NCBI GenBank assembly: GCA_039566865.1 | Contig: CM076960.1 | Location: forward strand, 2,046,001 to 2,110,000 | Source of the DNA: Aurelia coerulea | Taxonomy: Eukaryota > Cnidaria > Scyphozoa > Semaeostomeae > Ulmaridae | DNA length: 64,000 nucleotides | Direction of reading: 5' to 3' | Part shown: positions 1-39,891 of the stretch, one piece after another | Layout: every line of letters begins with the position of its first letter | Position numbering within the stretch: the stretch's first letter is position 1 | The notes under the pieces: generated by a model | Databases searched by the model: none | What the model saw: the letters and a program-made list of their open reading frames with translations, nothing else | What the model was told of the DNA's origin: nothing | Position numbers and translations under genes: made by a program

Positions 1-2624
1 AAATTAAATAAATAAAAGACTCGGTGCAGATGACTTTTTGAGATGGGGCTGCAAATTAAAGATCGAGTCTTATGTGATGTTTGAAAAGATACATCCTTCT
101 AGTTCAAGAAATATCGTTGTTGACTGTAACATTGCAGCAGCCGAAATGAAAGGGTTTGTTTCAACCAGGATGCCTTGCACAAGACATGAAAATGGCAACA
201 ACAAAGGTTAACCAAGAGATGCCACGTACAAGGCATCCTGGTCGAAAAAGACCCTTTTAAAAGACCAGTGACGCAGAATTTCCCAATCATGTGTCTACGC
301 TAGCCTTATCACCTGATTCTCATGAAACCCTTCCGTTTACCTTGTTCAACTTACAAAAGTACGATCAATTAAAGGGAATCTAAGCATATATAAGCCTTTG
401 ATAGAAATAACTTTACGAAGACAATAGGCCGTGACAAGTGCCGCACCATATTTGGGTAATTGATCTACGTCAACAGGAAATACTGATATCTGATAGGCTA
501 GAATTTGACTGCAAGTGGCTTGAGCCACTTTTATATGCTTACATTCCCTTTAATACTGGGCAACAATGGACTCGGCGATAAGTCTAGATCAACGCATGTC
601 GAAATCTACTGGAAGGTCATCACTTTGGCCGAAGTGACTGAATTCTTGTTTGATGTTGTTGATGTGGTTAGTATATGCGTAAAACTATAATCAACATAAC
701 ATACCCTAAAAGAGCACTACAAGCTACTGCGAATATAAGATGCCGTTAAAAACCCAACAAAACATGTACAATGCATAAAATAAGCCAAGCAAAGAGACAC
801 TCGCCCCTACCATACCGATCTGACAATTCAATGTCTTGTTTATCGAACCATTCGATAAAAAGCTGCAAGATCAGTAAGCAGATGTCTAAAGGATTATAGG
901 CCTACATTGAAACAAAATAGGACCTTTGCTATCTTCATCTCCAAATTCCGGTCGAAACGTTGATTCTGCAGTATTCCTAGGCAATTTCACACAGATTTTT
1001 CATCTATTTTTAAAAAATGAAAGCGTTATTTTGAAGATAAATCTATGTGCTTCATAGAGGAATAAACTAAACATTCATATCTTTTGCGATTGCTCGGATA
1101 TAAGTTGATTTTTAACGGTCACTTTTTGGTGGCTTGGGGGAAGCCACCAAACAAACTGCAGAAAGCAATGGACACGTCCGAGAAACAATAGTGTTTACAG
1201 ATTTGTTTAAATGTTAGCGACGGAGCCACTTACAGCGTTCGAATATTTGTTTTCGAATTCATTTGTTCTCCCACCGAAAGGAAAGTGCGAAAGTAAACTC
1301 TGGCAATCTTCCGCAAAAAACCAGTTTCTGAAAATGAAACATTCTCAAATAAATATTCGTGCCATCTTTGGTTTTGAAACTTCGAGGCTCAGTACATAAG
1401 GAGGATGCAAAAAATCCAAAACCTTTCTGTATCTAAATCCAGCGAGTTCTATGCTTTATGTTTTCTTATCGCGGTGCGAAACTGTGGAACAACCTAGAAA
1501 GAGAGACAAAATTGGCACCCTTCCTAAAAACCTTCAAAGAACAACTATAGACAGGGACAACTTTTATTTTATTAATTAGTCTTAGTTTTGTATAATATTG
1601 TAAATTAGGCATGTAAATTTCTTTTGTTCTTAGTTTTAGTGGTTAGGTTTTTTCTTTTTGTTGAAACAGGTCAGGTTGAAAAACATATTTATATATGAAT
1701 CCTATTAACCTGTATAAATATTGTAAAATGAATGAAAATTTATGTGGGCGATGTTCCTTTAGCGGCGGCGAGGTTACAAACGACCGAGACGTTCTTTTGC
1801 CAGGCAAATATCTGACTTAGTCAACTCCACAAGCGTTTCGTAAGCATAGGCAAAATACTACGTTGGTTGTGTGCATTTTTTATTTGGAACTCTTAGAATA
1901 TTGGGTACGGCAGTAAAAATACTAAAACAAAACAAACCAAAATTGAAAATTAAAAAGTCAAGGGACCGTTTGAAATTACTTTCCTTCTCTATCACCAAGG
2001 ATATAAATCTAAACTCATGCGAATTTATACACAACAATTCTAAAGGCCATTCTATCTTTGACTTCTATCTAAAATTGCTCTCTTAACTAAAACTGCTACT
2101 ATTCCTAAAGAATTTCGCAAGTCGTCAAAATTGACCAATGTACCGATTCAAAAGCACCGTACCCCTTCTTACGCCTAAAGGCCACCGTATCTTACAATTC
2201 TGGGGTCCGCTTTGTCCAGGACGTTTCAGGGTCTCCATACACCATACTCGGATTAGTTCGAACTGCACGTTCTTTTCATGTTGAACCCGGACCCCTTTCC
2301 CCTGGAAAGGTATCCATTCTCTCCTCGTTCCCTATCAGGTTTTAGCGCCCGAACTCGGATCTTACCATTCACGGTTCCCTATATCAATTCCGTACTTCAC
2401 AACGCATTACACATAACCAAATTAGGTATTAGACTTCCCTTAAATTCCAACATTAAAGCATTTATCCTTGAATTACCTCTGTCAACAAACGAAATGTTAC
2501 GCTTTAACAGCAAATTTCTTCACAGCTACGCAGTATCGTTGCGTTTAGCATTCTCAAAGTCTTCAACCAAATCTCAATTGCAGTGGTACTTTTTTGGTGG
2601 TGAGCAATGATGCCATCTTATCTT
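1..2624. other. Gene-poor flank downstream of piwi
   Basis: I find no supported gene in this stretch, which lies beyond the piwi stop codon. It holds a retroelement fragment near 1.46-1.55 kb and AT-rich sequence. Open frames of 60-110 codons on both strands (for example plus 1871-2086 and 2278-2610) match no family I recognise and lack splice or codon-use support. The piwi 3'UTR should start at 2624 and run leftward, but I cannot place its end. Confidence 0.5.
1461..1550 (+). mobile_element. Non-LTR retrotransposon, C-terminal RT-ORF fragment
   Basis: The plus strand reads RGAKLWNNL, then a short stretch, then FLKTFKEQL and a stop. This is the usual end of the reverse-transcriptase ORF of CR1/jockey-like non-LTR elements (pattern G-x-K-L-W-N-x-L followed by F-K-x-x-L). 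It is followed by an AT-rich tail to about 1740 that resembles an element 3'UTR. The 5' part is missing, as is normal for 5'-truncated copies. Confidence 0.55.
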
Positions 2625-31062
<28,438 letters not shown>

Positions 31063-31208
31063 CTAACTCTTGATTCAAATTACTTTTGGTGGTCTTTATA
31101 CCATATGAGTGCTCTTGTTCTTGAAAATTCTTTCCCTGCTTCGGTGTATTTTCTTCCCTCGTGGTTCCTTGCTTGTGTTGTGTCTTTGGAGGGAAATGTT
31201 CCTCAAAC

Positions 31209-31255
31209 CGCATTGTGGGTAATACAAGGACAACGCATTGTGGGTAATGACGTCA
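31209..31255 (-). promoter_or_regulatory. Two Staf/ZNF143-like sites and a CRE upstream of piwi
   Basis: On the minus (sense) strand the motif TTACCCACAATGCG occurs twice (31209-31223 and 31234-31248). It fits the Staf/ZNF143 pattern ACCC-R-N-M-ATGC. The palindrome TGACGTCA, a full CREB/ATF site, sits at 31248-31255 and abuts the second copy. This cluster is 150-190 nt upstream of the piwi ATG, a sensible core-promoter position. Factor identity is inferred from motif knowledge only. Confidence 0.5.
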
Positions 31256-31588
31256 AAGCATGTTCCCGATCTCCATTATTTGTGAGTCAGAATAATGTAC
31301 ACACTTTTTGAAACACTGCAATATAAAAACTGTAACATCGATTTGAAACATTACAGCTCCATTGGCTGACTGAGGGATTAACTTAATTTTTTGAGAACGT
31401 CTTGATAAGTTACAATGGATCATCTTATTATCATTATCAATTTCTTTATCGTTGGATTGCAATTTGCAATATAAAGAAGTTCGCTCTTATCAAACAGATG
31501 AAAGATTTAAATCCTATTTTCTGTGATTTCACCTTTTGAAAACTTTACCTAAGAAATAACAAAAGATTGAAGAATTTTCTGTATCTAA

Positions 31589-31753
31589 GAGGCCCTTTAC
31601 ATGATTTGAGTTGCCGAGTTGAGTTGAACCCGCGTTGAGTTTCAACTCGGCCTCCTTCATGTAAACGCGATGAAGGCTTACACCGTAAACCGAGTTGAAA
31701 CTCAACCCGTGTTCAACTCAACCCGGGTTGAAATTTCTCATGTAAAGGGCCTC
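31589..31753. mobile_element. Harbinger-like MITE, 165 bp, TAA duplication
   Basis: The terminal inverted repeat begins GAGGCCCTTTACATGA and mirrors TCATGTAAAGGGCCTC at the other end. It is flanked on both sides by TAA (31586-31588, 31754-31756), the 3-bp TWA duplication typical of PIF/Harbinger. The interior is a further palindrome built on AACTCAAC. It lies about 530 bp upstream of the piwi start. Confidence 0.7.
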
Positions 31754-32189
31754 TAATTTTTACTCCTGAAAGAAATTAGACTGAAATGGAAACAACAGAG
31801 CATCAACTTTAACCAAATAACGTTAACAGAGATGAAAAACACAATGAACTAAGACTGAACTATCAAACGGGACAACTTCTCTAAATAATCTACGATTTAA
31901 CATATATCTGATATGTTTTGCCTTCTTATTGTCACTCACTAGCAGTAAGAAATAATTTGATCTTTCTGTGATGAAATTGTCAGTATTGCATTGATGCCTA
32001 GGCCATCGCAATCCACACGAATTTCGAAAACTGCTTGCAAGGACATTAGTTTCATCGTTTCGTTCCAGTTTTTAAACACAGCAAAGCAATGTGTTAAGTT
32101 TCGTCTGAGGATATTCAAAAACTGCCTGACAAACGGTCCCTGTAACGTTTAAAGAATTTTCTGATGAAATGATAGTGAGTGAAAAGTCA

Positions 32190-32511
32190 CCGGTAAGACC
32201 GAAAAGTCGGAGATGTTGGAGCAACGTCTCCAATCTTTTAACTCCGAATTTTCTTTTTTTCCTATCTACTGTAAACGAAAAGTTGGAAATGTCGGAGCAG
32301 GGATTTTTCTCCCTTTAAATCCATGAATTCTGTTTCGAAAATTTCTTTGTTTTTAGAGAGCTTTCGATGCTCCATGCATTGCAAGTGTCGTTCTAAGATT
32401 GCCTCGGAGATTTTCCTCCGACGTTTCGTTTATAGCAAATAGGGAAAAAACAAAAGGCGTTAAAAAACTTTGCTCCAACTTCTCCGATATCTCCGACTTC
32501 TTGGCCTTACC
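32190..32511. mobile_element. hAT-like MITE, about 320 bp, 8-bp duplication
   Basis: The inverted ends GGTAAGACCGAAAAGTCGG and its near-complement flank the element. AAAAGTCA repeats directly at 32182-32189 and 32512-32519. The 8-bp duplication points to hAT. No coding capacity is seen. Confidence 0.65.
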
Positions 32512-33291
32512 AAAAGTCAATTGAAGTTTACGATATTTTCAAGATGCTTTTGTGGAGAAGTTTTTGCCATCTTAATCAACCTCGTCCATCAAATTTGAGC
32601 AACCAATAAACAGTTATAGCTAAATACATTAGTGTTTGTACTCAAAGAGATAAAATCCCTTGATACGGGCTTGACACTGAAAAGTCTTACACTATTTTTG
32701 AATATCAGCATAAAAGTTTACAGAAACAAATAACACTACTACGTTACGTTACATTATGCACTACAGGGACGATATTGCAGAGAGCAGAAAACTATGACAA
32801 CACGTAAAGGTCCGGGGCTGGTACTGATAGGCAGTTTCTTATATTTTTGGGCCATTTTGCTATCAGAAGTTTCTTACGTGTTTCTTATATTCTTAATGCC
32901 GGAAGTGTAGAGTTAAGTTCGTCTTGTCTAAAGGGCTCCCAAATTAGTTAGTAAGATATCAAAACAAGTAAATAACATAATTTGCACTCAAAATGATGTC
33001 CAAACAGTTGCTATAATTATGCAGAGTCAAAACATTTTTGAGCGCAATAGGAACATTAAAACTGCAAATTACAAAAATTTCTTAGCTTTCTAAATTCAGG
33101 TAGGGTTGTTTCTTAACTTTCGAAAAATTGAGCCTACTTATAAAAAAATACGTATACCCCGTGGCCATTACATAAGGAACATGAAGTGAATTAAAAACAA
33201 AATATACAACCATAGATGCTACACTATCCTGTAAAATGATAAAACTTTTCACTATTAACATACAGTATTTTAAATCTTTACACTAAATATG

Positions 33292-33602
33292 TTATAAAAA
33301 GATGCCAACTTGCAAGAACTCGCAGCAATGATACCTAACTCTTAGCATATTGTTTTCAGTCTCTGTTATAACATTCCAAAGGAATTCCATATCTCCACAC
33401 ATCATCCCTTGTTTCCCTGTAACAAAGTCATCTATCTGTACCCAATCTGTGTAGCGTGCTGTACATTTTGGTCCACCGACTGACCCGGGCAGTCCGGGTA
33501 ATCCAGGTGCACCTCTTCGACCTTTACCACCTTTCTTCCCCTTTAGCCCCAGCATGCCTCGTAGACCTTTTGGGCCTGGGTTACCTTTAGCACCACGATT
33601 AC
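33292..33602 (-). CDS. Collagen gene B exon 6, helix end and C-terminal domain
   Basis: It starts with GNRGAKGNPGPKGLRG, continues Gly-X-Y to VGGPK, then the Cys-rich domain and TAA. The product ends CCEFLQVGIFL. Confidence 0.88.
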
Positions 33603-36600
33603 CTACAATAATGACAAAACGAACGTTTTAAACGGACAAAATAATAGGTACGCTGTAATTGAGTTACTAGATAGATTTATTTTGATGAAATTTGATCGTT
33701 AATTCTCATCCAAAGGAGCATTTGTCAATATGTGAGATTTGAATCCAATTGCACTTAAAGAGCCATTGTCACCCAGAGTCCTTTGCGGGCACGCTGCAAC
33801 ACCATTGCATTCTGCCTGAGAATCTTCATCCACGTACATAGTTAAAGGGCAAAACGAACAGAGCCAAACATTTTCTCTTTATATTGCATCGAAGGAATCC
33901 CAGTTTTCGAAGCCAAGCATACCACCCCTATTCATTCTCAATCCAGGGATTTTAGGCTTTTCTCAGAAGAAAGAGAGAGAGAGTACAAACATTATAGGAT
34001 GAACTTCGGATGAAAACGACCCAAACCCATCCAAACACATGAAGGCAAGTAGCAATGTGAACTACTGACCAGGCAAGGCAAACTACCACCGAAAGCATGT
34101 TGCCTAGAGGTGAGATTATGTATCTTAGCAAATGTAAGGATGTTACATGTTGCATATAAACACATTTGCAGAGTATTGTTGGTAGGTATAAGCAATGTTT
34201 ACAAACTAAGCCACAAGCAAAATATGGGAAATACAAGCAATGCGATCTGGTTACAACGAATAAAAGACTGGACTCTACCTTTAATCCCTTGCTTCCCTGT
34301 AGGTGCATCCAGACATAAAAGACCAGAAGCGTAATTGACACATTCGTGGGTTCTTCCTGGCTGACCAGCGACTCCTGTTTCCCCAACTTTACCCTGTTTG
34401 AAAATACAAAGATTCAGTCTCCTGTAAATTTAGATTTGCTAGAAATTTCGATTCGTCCTGAAATATTTGAATGAATGAAGTGTATTACCTTGCTTTGGAG
34501 AGCAACGTATCTGAACTGTTACATTCTTCGGCTATATTTTCCCTCATTATGCCCGCGAATAACAACAAAAGGAGTGTTTTGCAAAGGAATTTTGCGTTAT
34601 CGCAAATCTTAGGTGACATCTAATTTGCGACGGACTTTATTATCAACAGTAGCAATAGGGACTCTCTCAAGCCTACTTCAATGGTTTTTATTCGCGGATA
34701 TTTTCAAGCAACATCTAATTCAAGACAGACTTTAGAATTGCAAACAGTCGTGTTGTTGCTTTGTGGGGAGGGGGATTTATTCCTTGCGTCTTTGGGGGGC
34801 GTACTACGAGGATATAGTAAAGTCCCGCTTTTGAGAAACCAACTTTTTAACAAAGATTGTTCTTCTCCTTTAATTACCACATTGCCTTCCTATTCTTTTA
34901 GGAAAAATTCAATGTCTTGGTTTCTTAAAGGTGGTTTCTTGAAGAGGGCACTTTGCAGTATAAAAGGGGCTTCTTGTGTCTCTCATCTCATATGGTTTCA
35001 AGACTCAAGGCAAGAGCTACAGTAAAGTAACACAAAGTTAGTCCAAAAGTTATTTACTTTAAACAAGCAATGGAAAATAAGAGATAAAAACCTACCGTAT
35101 CACCTCTCCTTCCCCTCACTCCTGGAGCTCCTTGGAATCCTTTAGGACCCTTTGGACCTGGCTGAAAATAAAATCAAATTGTTTCTTATATTACGTGCCT
35201 GAAGCATGAATTGGTTTTTGTCGGTTGAAACAACATGATCATTCTTATAGCGCAAATTGCTGCTAGTATTGATGTTAGTCCAAACATTTTTTTCTACCGT
35301 GTGAGTAAAAGCAAAACACCCAGCATTTGAAAAAATACTGCTCCCCCTGAATGTAAAAGCAATGATATTGAGATTGACATGTGATACCATGATTTGATAC
35401 GGCTTCCATTTCATATTTCGGACATTCGGATTTTTAACAGCTCGGATTTTTATATTTCAACGTTTTTGATTCTGTTTTGAAATTTTATACCTTGTATTTG
35501 ATATCTTAGTTATTTAATCATGTATATATATTTCTTGGACTTGTATTAGTTTTTAGTAGTTGGCTTGGATTAGCTAGTTTAGTAATTATTTTTAATTTTT
35601 ACTGTACATAGCTATGTAGCGCTAACTTTAAATAAATTGATTATTATTTTTATTATTATTATTATTGTTCAATTGTACATGCTCGGGTTAGACGTTTTCC
35701 GGTTTATGCCTTGAAAGCAAGTTGCAACAAGCAACTAAAGGTTTCAAAGTCAATGTCCATCTTCTTCAGGTTTCAAGCACCTTCCTCAGTATTCTTCCTG
35801 TTCCTAACAATGCTGTTTTTTGCACCTGTCCTACTCTCAATTTAATCCCAATTTTCTCTATCCATTTGTCAAATTATTTCGATACAGCTCCCAGTGCTCC
35901 AATAAATACAGGTATGACAATCACTTTCTTCATGCCCCACATAGTGGCTACTTCTCTTTTCAAATCTCCATACTTACCCCATACATACTATTATTATTAT
36001 TATTATATAAACTAAAACCACATCCAGAATAAACAGAAAATAAAATGTAGAAACACAACTGTTTAAATAAAAACGTTTCGATTATAAAATCTTCGTCAGT
36101 TACTAAAACTGGGACAGCCGAGCAAGTATAAATACATAAATATTTAATTTGCATTACAATACGGTTTACAAAAACTTGTTTTACTTTAAATAACAATGGA
36201 GACAACAAAGTGAAATATAAAGGCAACAACATCATACAATACGACTAAGATATCAACTATAAAAAACCCCGTCTCTAAAGTGGATCTCCATTCAATTTTC
36301 AATTCCTCCTTCCCTCCTTTTCCGTCTCCAATCAAAACCCCTGGGACTGGCAGCCCTACTCTCATGTTGTTGGAGCCAAGAACTACTGAGAAAAACATCC
36401 ATCCAATGACCCTCCAAGGATTTGCAAAACGGCTAAAAACTATTTTTGCCTCTGCTAAATCCCGGATGGCATGATAGGGAATTCCACCCTACCACCATGT
36501 GTAAACAACACAAAGCCAAAGTCTAGAGTGCCCCGCCCAAGTAGACCCAGACTCCTAAGTTAAGTGTAATGGCAGAATTCATGCCGACCCACACGCAAAC

Positions 36601-37159
36601 ATATCGAGCTCAATATCTGCTGCCCTCTCGTTTAGGCCCGCGGGTACGAATGTTCCAAGTTTGTATTGCCAAAATAACTCTTTTCTTCGAAGTGAGTAGA
36701 CATCCTCTGCTGTGTCAATAATTTTGATGGTAACAGAAAAGTTTCCCCCGTGTTGTTCATCGAAAAAATGGCTAAAAAAGCCAGCTTGTGGGACAGGTTT
36801 CCCTGTCCCAAGAGTGCCCTCGGTATGTTTGCGTGCGTATGTCCTGAAATACGATTTATAAACATTAAACCTTTGCCTAAACTTGTTTTTTGTGCTGCCT
36901 ATGTACTTTTTATTGCAACAGTTACACTGCAACATATAAACCACACTTTCTGTGTTGCAATGAAAGGCCCCTGAAAATATTTTAAATGTCCTAGAATCAT
37001 CTGCATTTTTAAAGGTATCCCCTTCTTGTATTAGAGGACAGATTTGACAACTCCTTCTGCCATTGCACTTAAATGTCCCCTTTTCCACCAACTCCTCCTC
37101 CTCCAATGGCTGAAGCTTCGCCCGTACCAGATTATCCTTAAGACTTCTGAAGATTATCC

Positions 37160-37193
<34 letters not shown>

Positions 37194-39891
37194 GAATGTT
37201 ACGCACAAATGAATTAACATTTGGAATTACTGTCCAAGATATCGGGTCACATCTAGTGTCCTTAGATATCAAGAACCTGTCTGATGATTCTCGCCGTGCC
37301 TAGAAGGGTTGACCTGGCTATCTTCCTAACAATAATGACACTTACATGTATTCATGTATTTTGTCCTGTTGGGAGAATGAAATCCTGATGGAATCCCTCT
37401 GAATAAGTTATTCATACTATACTAGGGGGAAGACTTTCTTCGTCCCCCCAAGAGGATAGTACGTGCTAAAGTGTGTTCAAGTCATTGCTGTATGGTAAAA
37501 ATGTTGGGGACATTTGCTGGTGATTTTAGCACGTTTTTAAGGTTTCTCCAAGAAACTTTCTCAAGAAAATCCTTTGTAAAATCTGAACAGAGTGACCGAT
37601 TTCAACCAGGAAAATCTCTAAAAATAAGTGAACATGTTGGCTATTGAATTAAATATTGCAAAATATTATTGCTTATATATTTTGGGGGCAATGACCTTTC
37701 GAAAAGCACGGGTGGCCTTTTTCTGAATCACCCAGTGCATTAGAAACGTTTAGTCATATGCAGCTAAAACTTAACGTAAGCAAGGGTATATTTTGTAATA
37801 CAATAGTTGCGTTTGATTGACACCTCAATTCAAAGTGACTAGCGACTGCAGACAAAGGAAATTCTCTCAACAAGTAATTCAAAACAAACAAAGCCGCAAA
37901 AGTTGCCCTAAAACAGGTAGGGCAAACTCTCGCCTTGTGCACGCGAAAAGCGATTTTTAAGAGAAGTTATGTGCGTATAACGAAAGAAGAAGATACATGG
38001 GTGCAAGATTATTGATACAACTCAACTGAAAAAAATTCATCAATTCCACTTACAAAGCCTTTCATTCCAGGTCTTCCAATATTTCCTTGATGTCCTTGGT
38101 CACCCTGAAACAAAAATGTTGCAATAATTTGAGCCACAGGATCTCCCACAAAAATTATGCCCCTTTGTGTGGTTGCTGCAAAGGAGCTGTACGTTTCTGT
38201 TCTTGATAAAGTTGCATAGGACAGGACAGGCCTCGACTTAGAATGTGAGACCTTGTTTCAGCAAATCAGACAAGTGGTTGCAGATTTATGGCACAAGAAA
38301 GTCGGAGATTGATTGTTTCAAAACAGAATGTATTTCATCTTCATCAAAACAGTATTTATTTCATTTACTTCATCGTTTATTTCTTCTTCCCCTCATTCCT
38401 GCACGGGCAAGGGCAACGTGAATATCAAATGTTGGCCTAGGCCTACCTTTTAGTGTTTGTCCGTTATGGCCTAATGCCCAAAAATCAAGAACCTCGCAAC
38501 ATACATCCAGTCCTTTGTTGACCAAAGCATGCTTAGCATTAATTAAACAAATGACTGAAGGTATGTTGCGAAGGTTATTGATTGCTGGGCATTATGTATA
38601 ACGGACAAAAACTAAAAGGTAGGCCTTGGGCATCGCGTTGCCCGTGATTCCTGGAGCTTTCGGAGAAAAAAGAAAGATTTTTGAGATTTTTTGGAGAACA
38701 AAGAAAGTACTGTTTTGAAGCAATCACTTTTTCGACTTTTGTGTGCGATGAATCAGCAGCCGCTAGTCAGATTGACAAAACAAGGTCTCAAACTCTAAGT
38801 TGAAGCATATTCTGTGCATGCAACTGTATTGAGAACAGAACAAAAGACCATACAGCTCCTCCACAGCATCCAAATGGGGCACAGTTCTCTTCAGACACCC
38901 TGTAGATGAATGCAATTCAACTAAACTGTGGTCGTTTCTGGTGTGGGCACCTCCTCGTGTACACTGCAAATCTATCTTAAATCCATGGAAACATTTGATT
39001 TGAGTTTGGTCAATATAAGTATATAAGTATAGGGCTTTGAGTCTTCTACAGAAAAGAATTAAAGGAAATGTTACGTACTGGTCGTCCGGGTTTTCCAGGT
39101 CTTCCAGCCTTGCCTCGAATTGCTCTTGGGGATCTCACAAGAACATCCTCATCGTGGGCCTAAAAAAGTGCAGTTATCATGTTAGGACAAAGTTTAGAAT
39201 CACGCAGGGATAGCCTTTAAATGAATTAAATCCAAAGGGGTGCAAGAAGAAGTGAAGGGCTGTACATCATAAAATATCTGCGTTAGGAAAAGATATTTCT
39301 GGAAGTTGTTACTCTCTATGGATATGACTTGGTCCACGCTGGAAACAGTCATAGTTAAAAATTTTGAAATATCAAGCGTATCTGCCCCTAGATTCCAAAA
39401 ATTTCACTGTCTTTAGGGCGTCTTTATTTACAAAATCTAATCTACTGGTTTTTTGACAAAATCAAAGAAAGTGGAACCGTTTCTGAGGTTAAATAAACAA
39501 TGTTGCTTGACATGAATCAAACTTCAAATTTTCAGAAAATATACAATGCCAATGGTGAGATTTACGAAGACGCAAAATTGTTGATGCAAGAAAACCGCAG
39601 TTGCTTTTATTCGCGGAATTTTCCCTTGACACCTACAGTAGCTAGATTTTGATATCATGGGTATATCTTTTTTTATATATGTTGTTCCACTGGACTGGCT
39701 CTACTACTGCTCTGCTCTCTCCTATGAATCATTTCCCAATTTATTTATTGGAAACCACCACTTATGGAAATAAAAGAAGATAGAAAAACTTCCTTTCATA
39801 CCTTCTCAGTAGAATTCATGGCAACCAGTCGATAATGATCGTAAACCAAAAGCACAAAGAAAGCAATCCTTGAAACTGCCAGCAAATCCAT
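33292..39891 (-). CDS. Short secreted collagen with Cys-rich C-terminal domain (gene B)
   Basis: Six exons join in phase: 39891-39802, 39159-39079, 38104-38054, 35161-35096, 34393-34279, 33602-33292. They give 237 residues. Residues 1-24 are a hydrophobic signal peptide (MDLLAVSRIAFFVLLVYDHY start). Gly-X-Y triplets run from about residue 47 to 190. They are interrupted by a non-helical insert with two Cys (ECVNYASGLLC). The C-terminal domain starts KCTARYTDWVQIDDF and has MCGDMEFLW and RVRYHCCEF. It is probably an extracellular-matrix or secreted trimer. It is paralogous to the plus-strand gene at 47-56 kb. I do not recognise the C-terminal domain as a named family. Confidence 0.88.
34279..34393 (-). 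CDS. Collagen gene B exon 5, helix interruption with Cys pair
   Basis: It encodes GKVGETGVAGQPGR, then THECVNYASGLLCLDAPTG and KQGIK. The two cysteines interrupt the helix at the same place as in the paralogue. Confidence 0.85.
35096..35161 (-). CDS. Collagen gene B exon 4 (66 nt)
   Basis: It encodes PGPKGPKGFQGAPGVRGRRG plus DT. It has the same length as exon 5 of the paralogue. Confidence 0.85.
35735..35985 (-). mobile_element. Non-LTR retroelement 3' ORF fragment, degenerate
   Basis: The minus frame reads MWGMKKVIVIPVFIGALGAV, then a stop, then KIGIKLRVGQVQKTALLG and ILRKVLET. The V-I-P-V-x-I-G-A-L-G ... Q-K-x-A-L-L-G-T ... I-L-R-x-V-L pattern recurs at the end of many retroelement ORFs. 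One internal stop shows it is decayed. ATT repeats (35984-36008) abut it. Confidence 0.55.
36075..36099 (-). ncRNA. Hammerhead-ribozyme-like core
   Basis: The minus strand reads CTGACGA, then AGATT-TTATA-ATC able to pair, then GAAAC. This is the CUGANGA ... GAAA core of hammerheads, followed by a GTTT/AAAC hairpin with one bulge. It lies about 480 bp downstream of the GIY-YIG fragment in the same orientation, where Penelope elements carry such motifs in their terminal repeats. Stem I pairing is not clear, so activity is doubtful. Confidence 0.4.
36579..37155 (-). mobile_element. Penelope-like element fragment: GIY-YIG endonuclease end
   Basis: The frame contains SLKDNLVRAKL, a Cys cluster (KCNGRRSCQICPL), then VVYMLQCNCCNKKYIGSTKN and FRQRFN. 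This is the zinc-finger and GIY-YIG endonuclease that follows the reverse transcriptase in Penelope-like elements. The 5' side is truncated at an ATT tandem repeat (37157-37191), and the RT part is absent. It lies in an intron of collagen gene B, same strand. Confidence 0.75.
37157..37191 (+). repeat. (ATT)n microsatellite
   Basis: About 11 perfect ATT units mark the truncated 5' side of the Penelope-like fragment. Similar short tracts are at 35640-35665 and 35984-36008. Confidence 0.9.
37779..38010. mobile_element. 599-bp foldback MITE family, one arm only
   Basis: The left arm (GCAAGGGTATATTTTGTAAT onward, with CAATTCAAAGTGACTAGCGA) matches 7141-7370 with many changes and stops before the centre. 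It ends about 45 bp upstream of collagen gene B exon 3 on the plus map. Confidence 0.6.
38054..38104 (-). CDS. Collagen gene B exon 3 (51 nt)
   Basis: It encodes GDQGHQGNIGRPGMKGF in unbroken Gly-X-Y register. It has the same length as exon 4 of the plus-strand paralogue. Confidence 0.8.
39079..39159 (-). CDS. Collagen gene B exon 2
   Basis: It encodes AHDEDVLVRSPRAIRGKAGR then PGKPGRP. The basic stretch before the first Gly-X-Y could be a furin-like or linker region. The donor is GTACGT. Confidence 0.8.
39802..39891 (-). CDS. Collagen gene B exon 1, signal peptide
   Basis: Thirty codons from ATG to a GTATGA donor encode a hydrophobic leader followed by AMNSTEK. Confidence 0.8.

Larger units (their letters stand above)
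31063..33291. other. Intergenic region between piwi and collagen gene B
   Basis: This holds the piwi promoter cluster, a Harbinger-like MITE and a hAT-like MITE. The remainder (32.5-33.3 kb) is AT-rich with no recognised gene and includes the 3'UTR of the collagen gene. Both flanking genes are on the minus strand. Confidence 0.5.

Noticed and set aside
2278..2610. 110-codon plus frame next to the piwi stop.
   Set aside because: It runs antisense toward the last piwi exon; no recognisable motif and composition like the flanks.
33952..34386. 144-codon minus frame.
   Set aside because: It overlaps collagen gene B exon 5 in another frame and runs into its intron; it is a shadow frame.
34681..35025. 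114-codon plus frame.
   Set aside because: It is antisense inside a collagen gene B intron and overlaps repeat sequence; no family resemblance.
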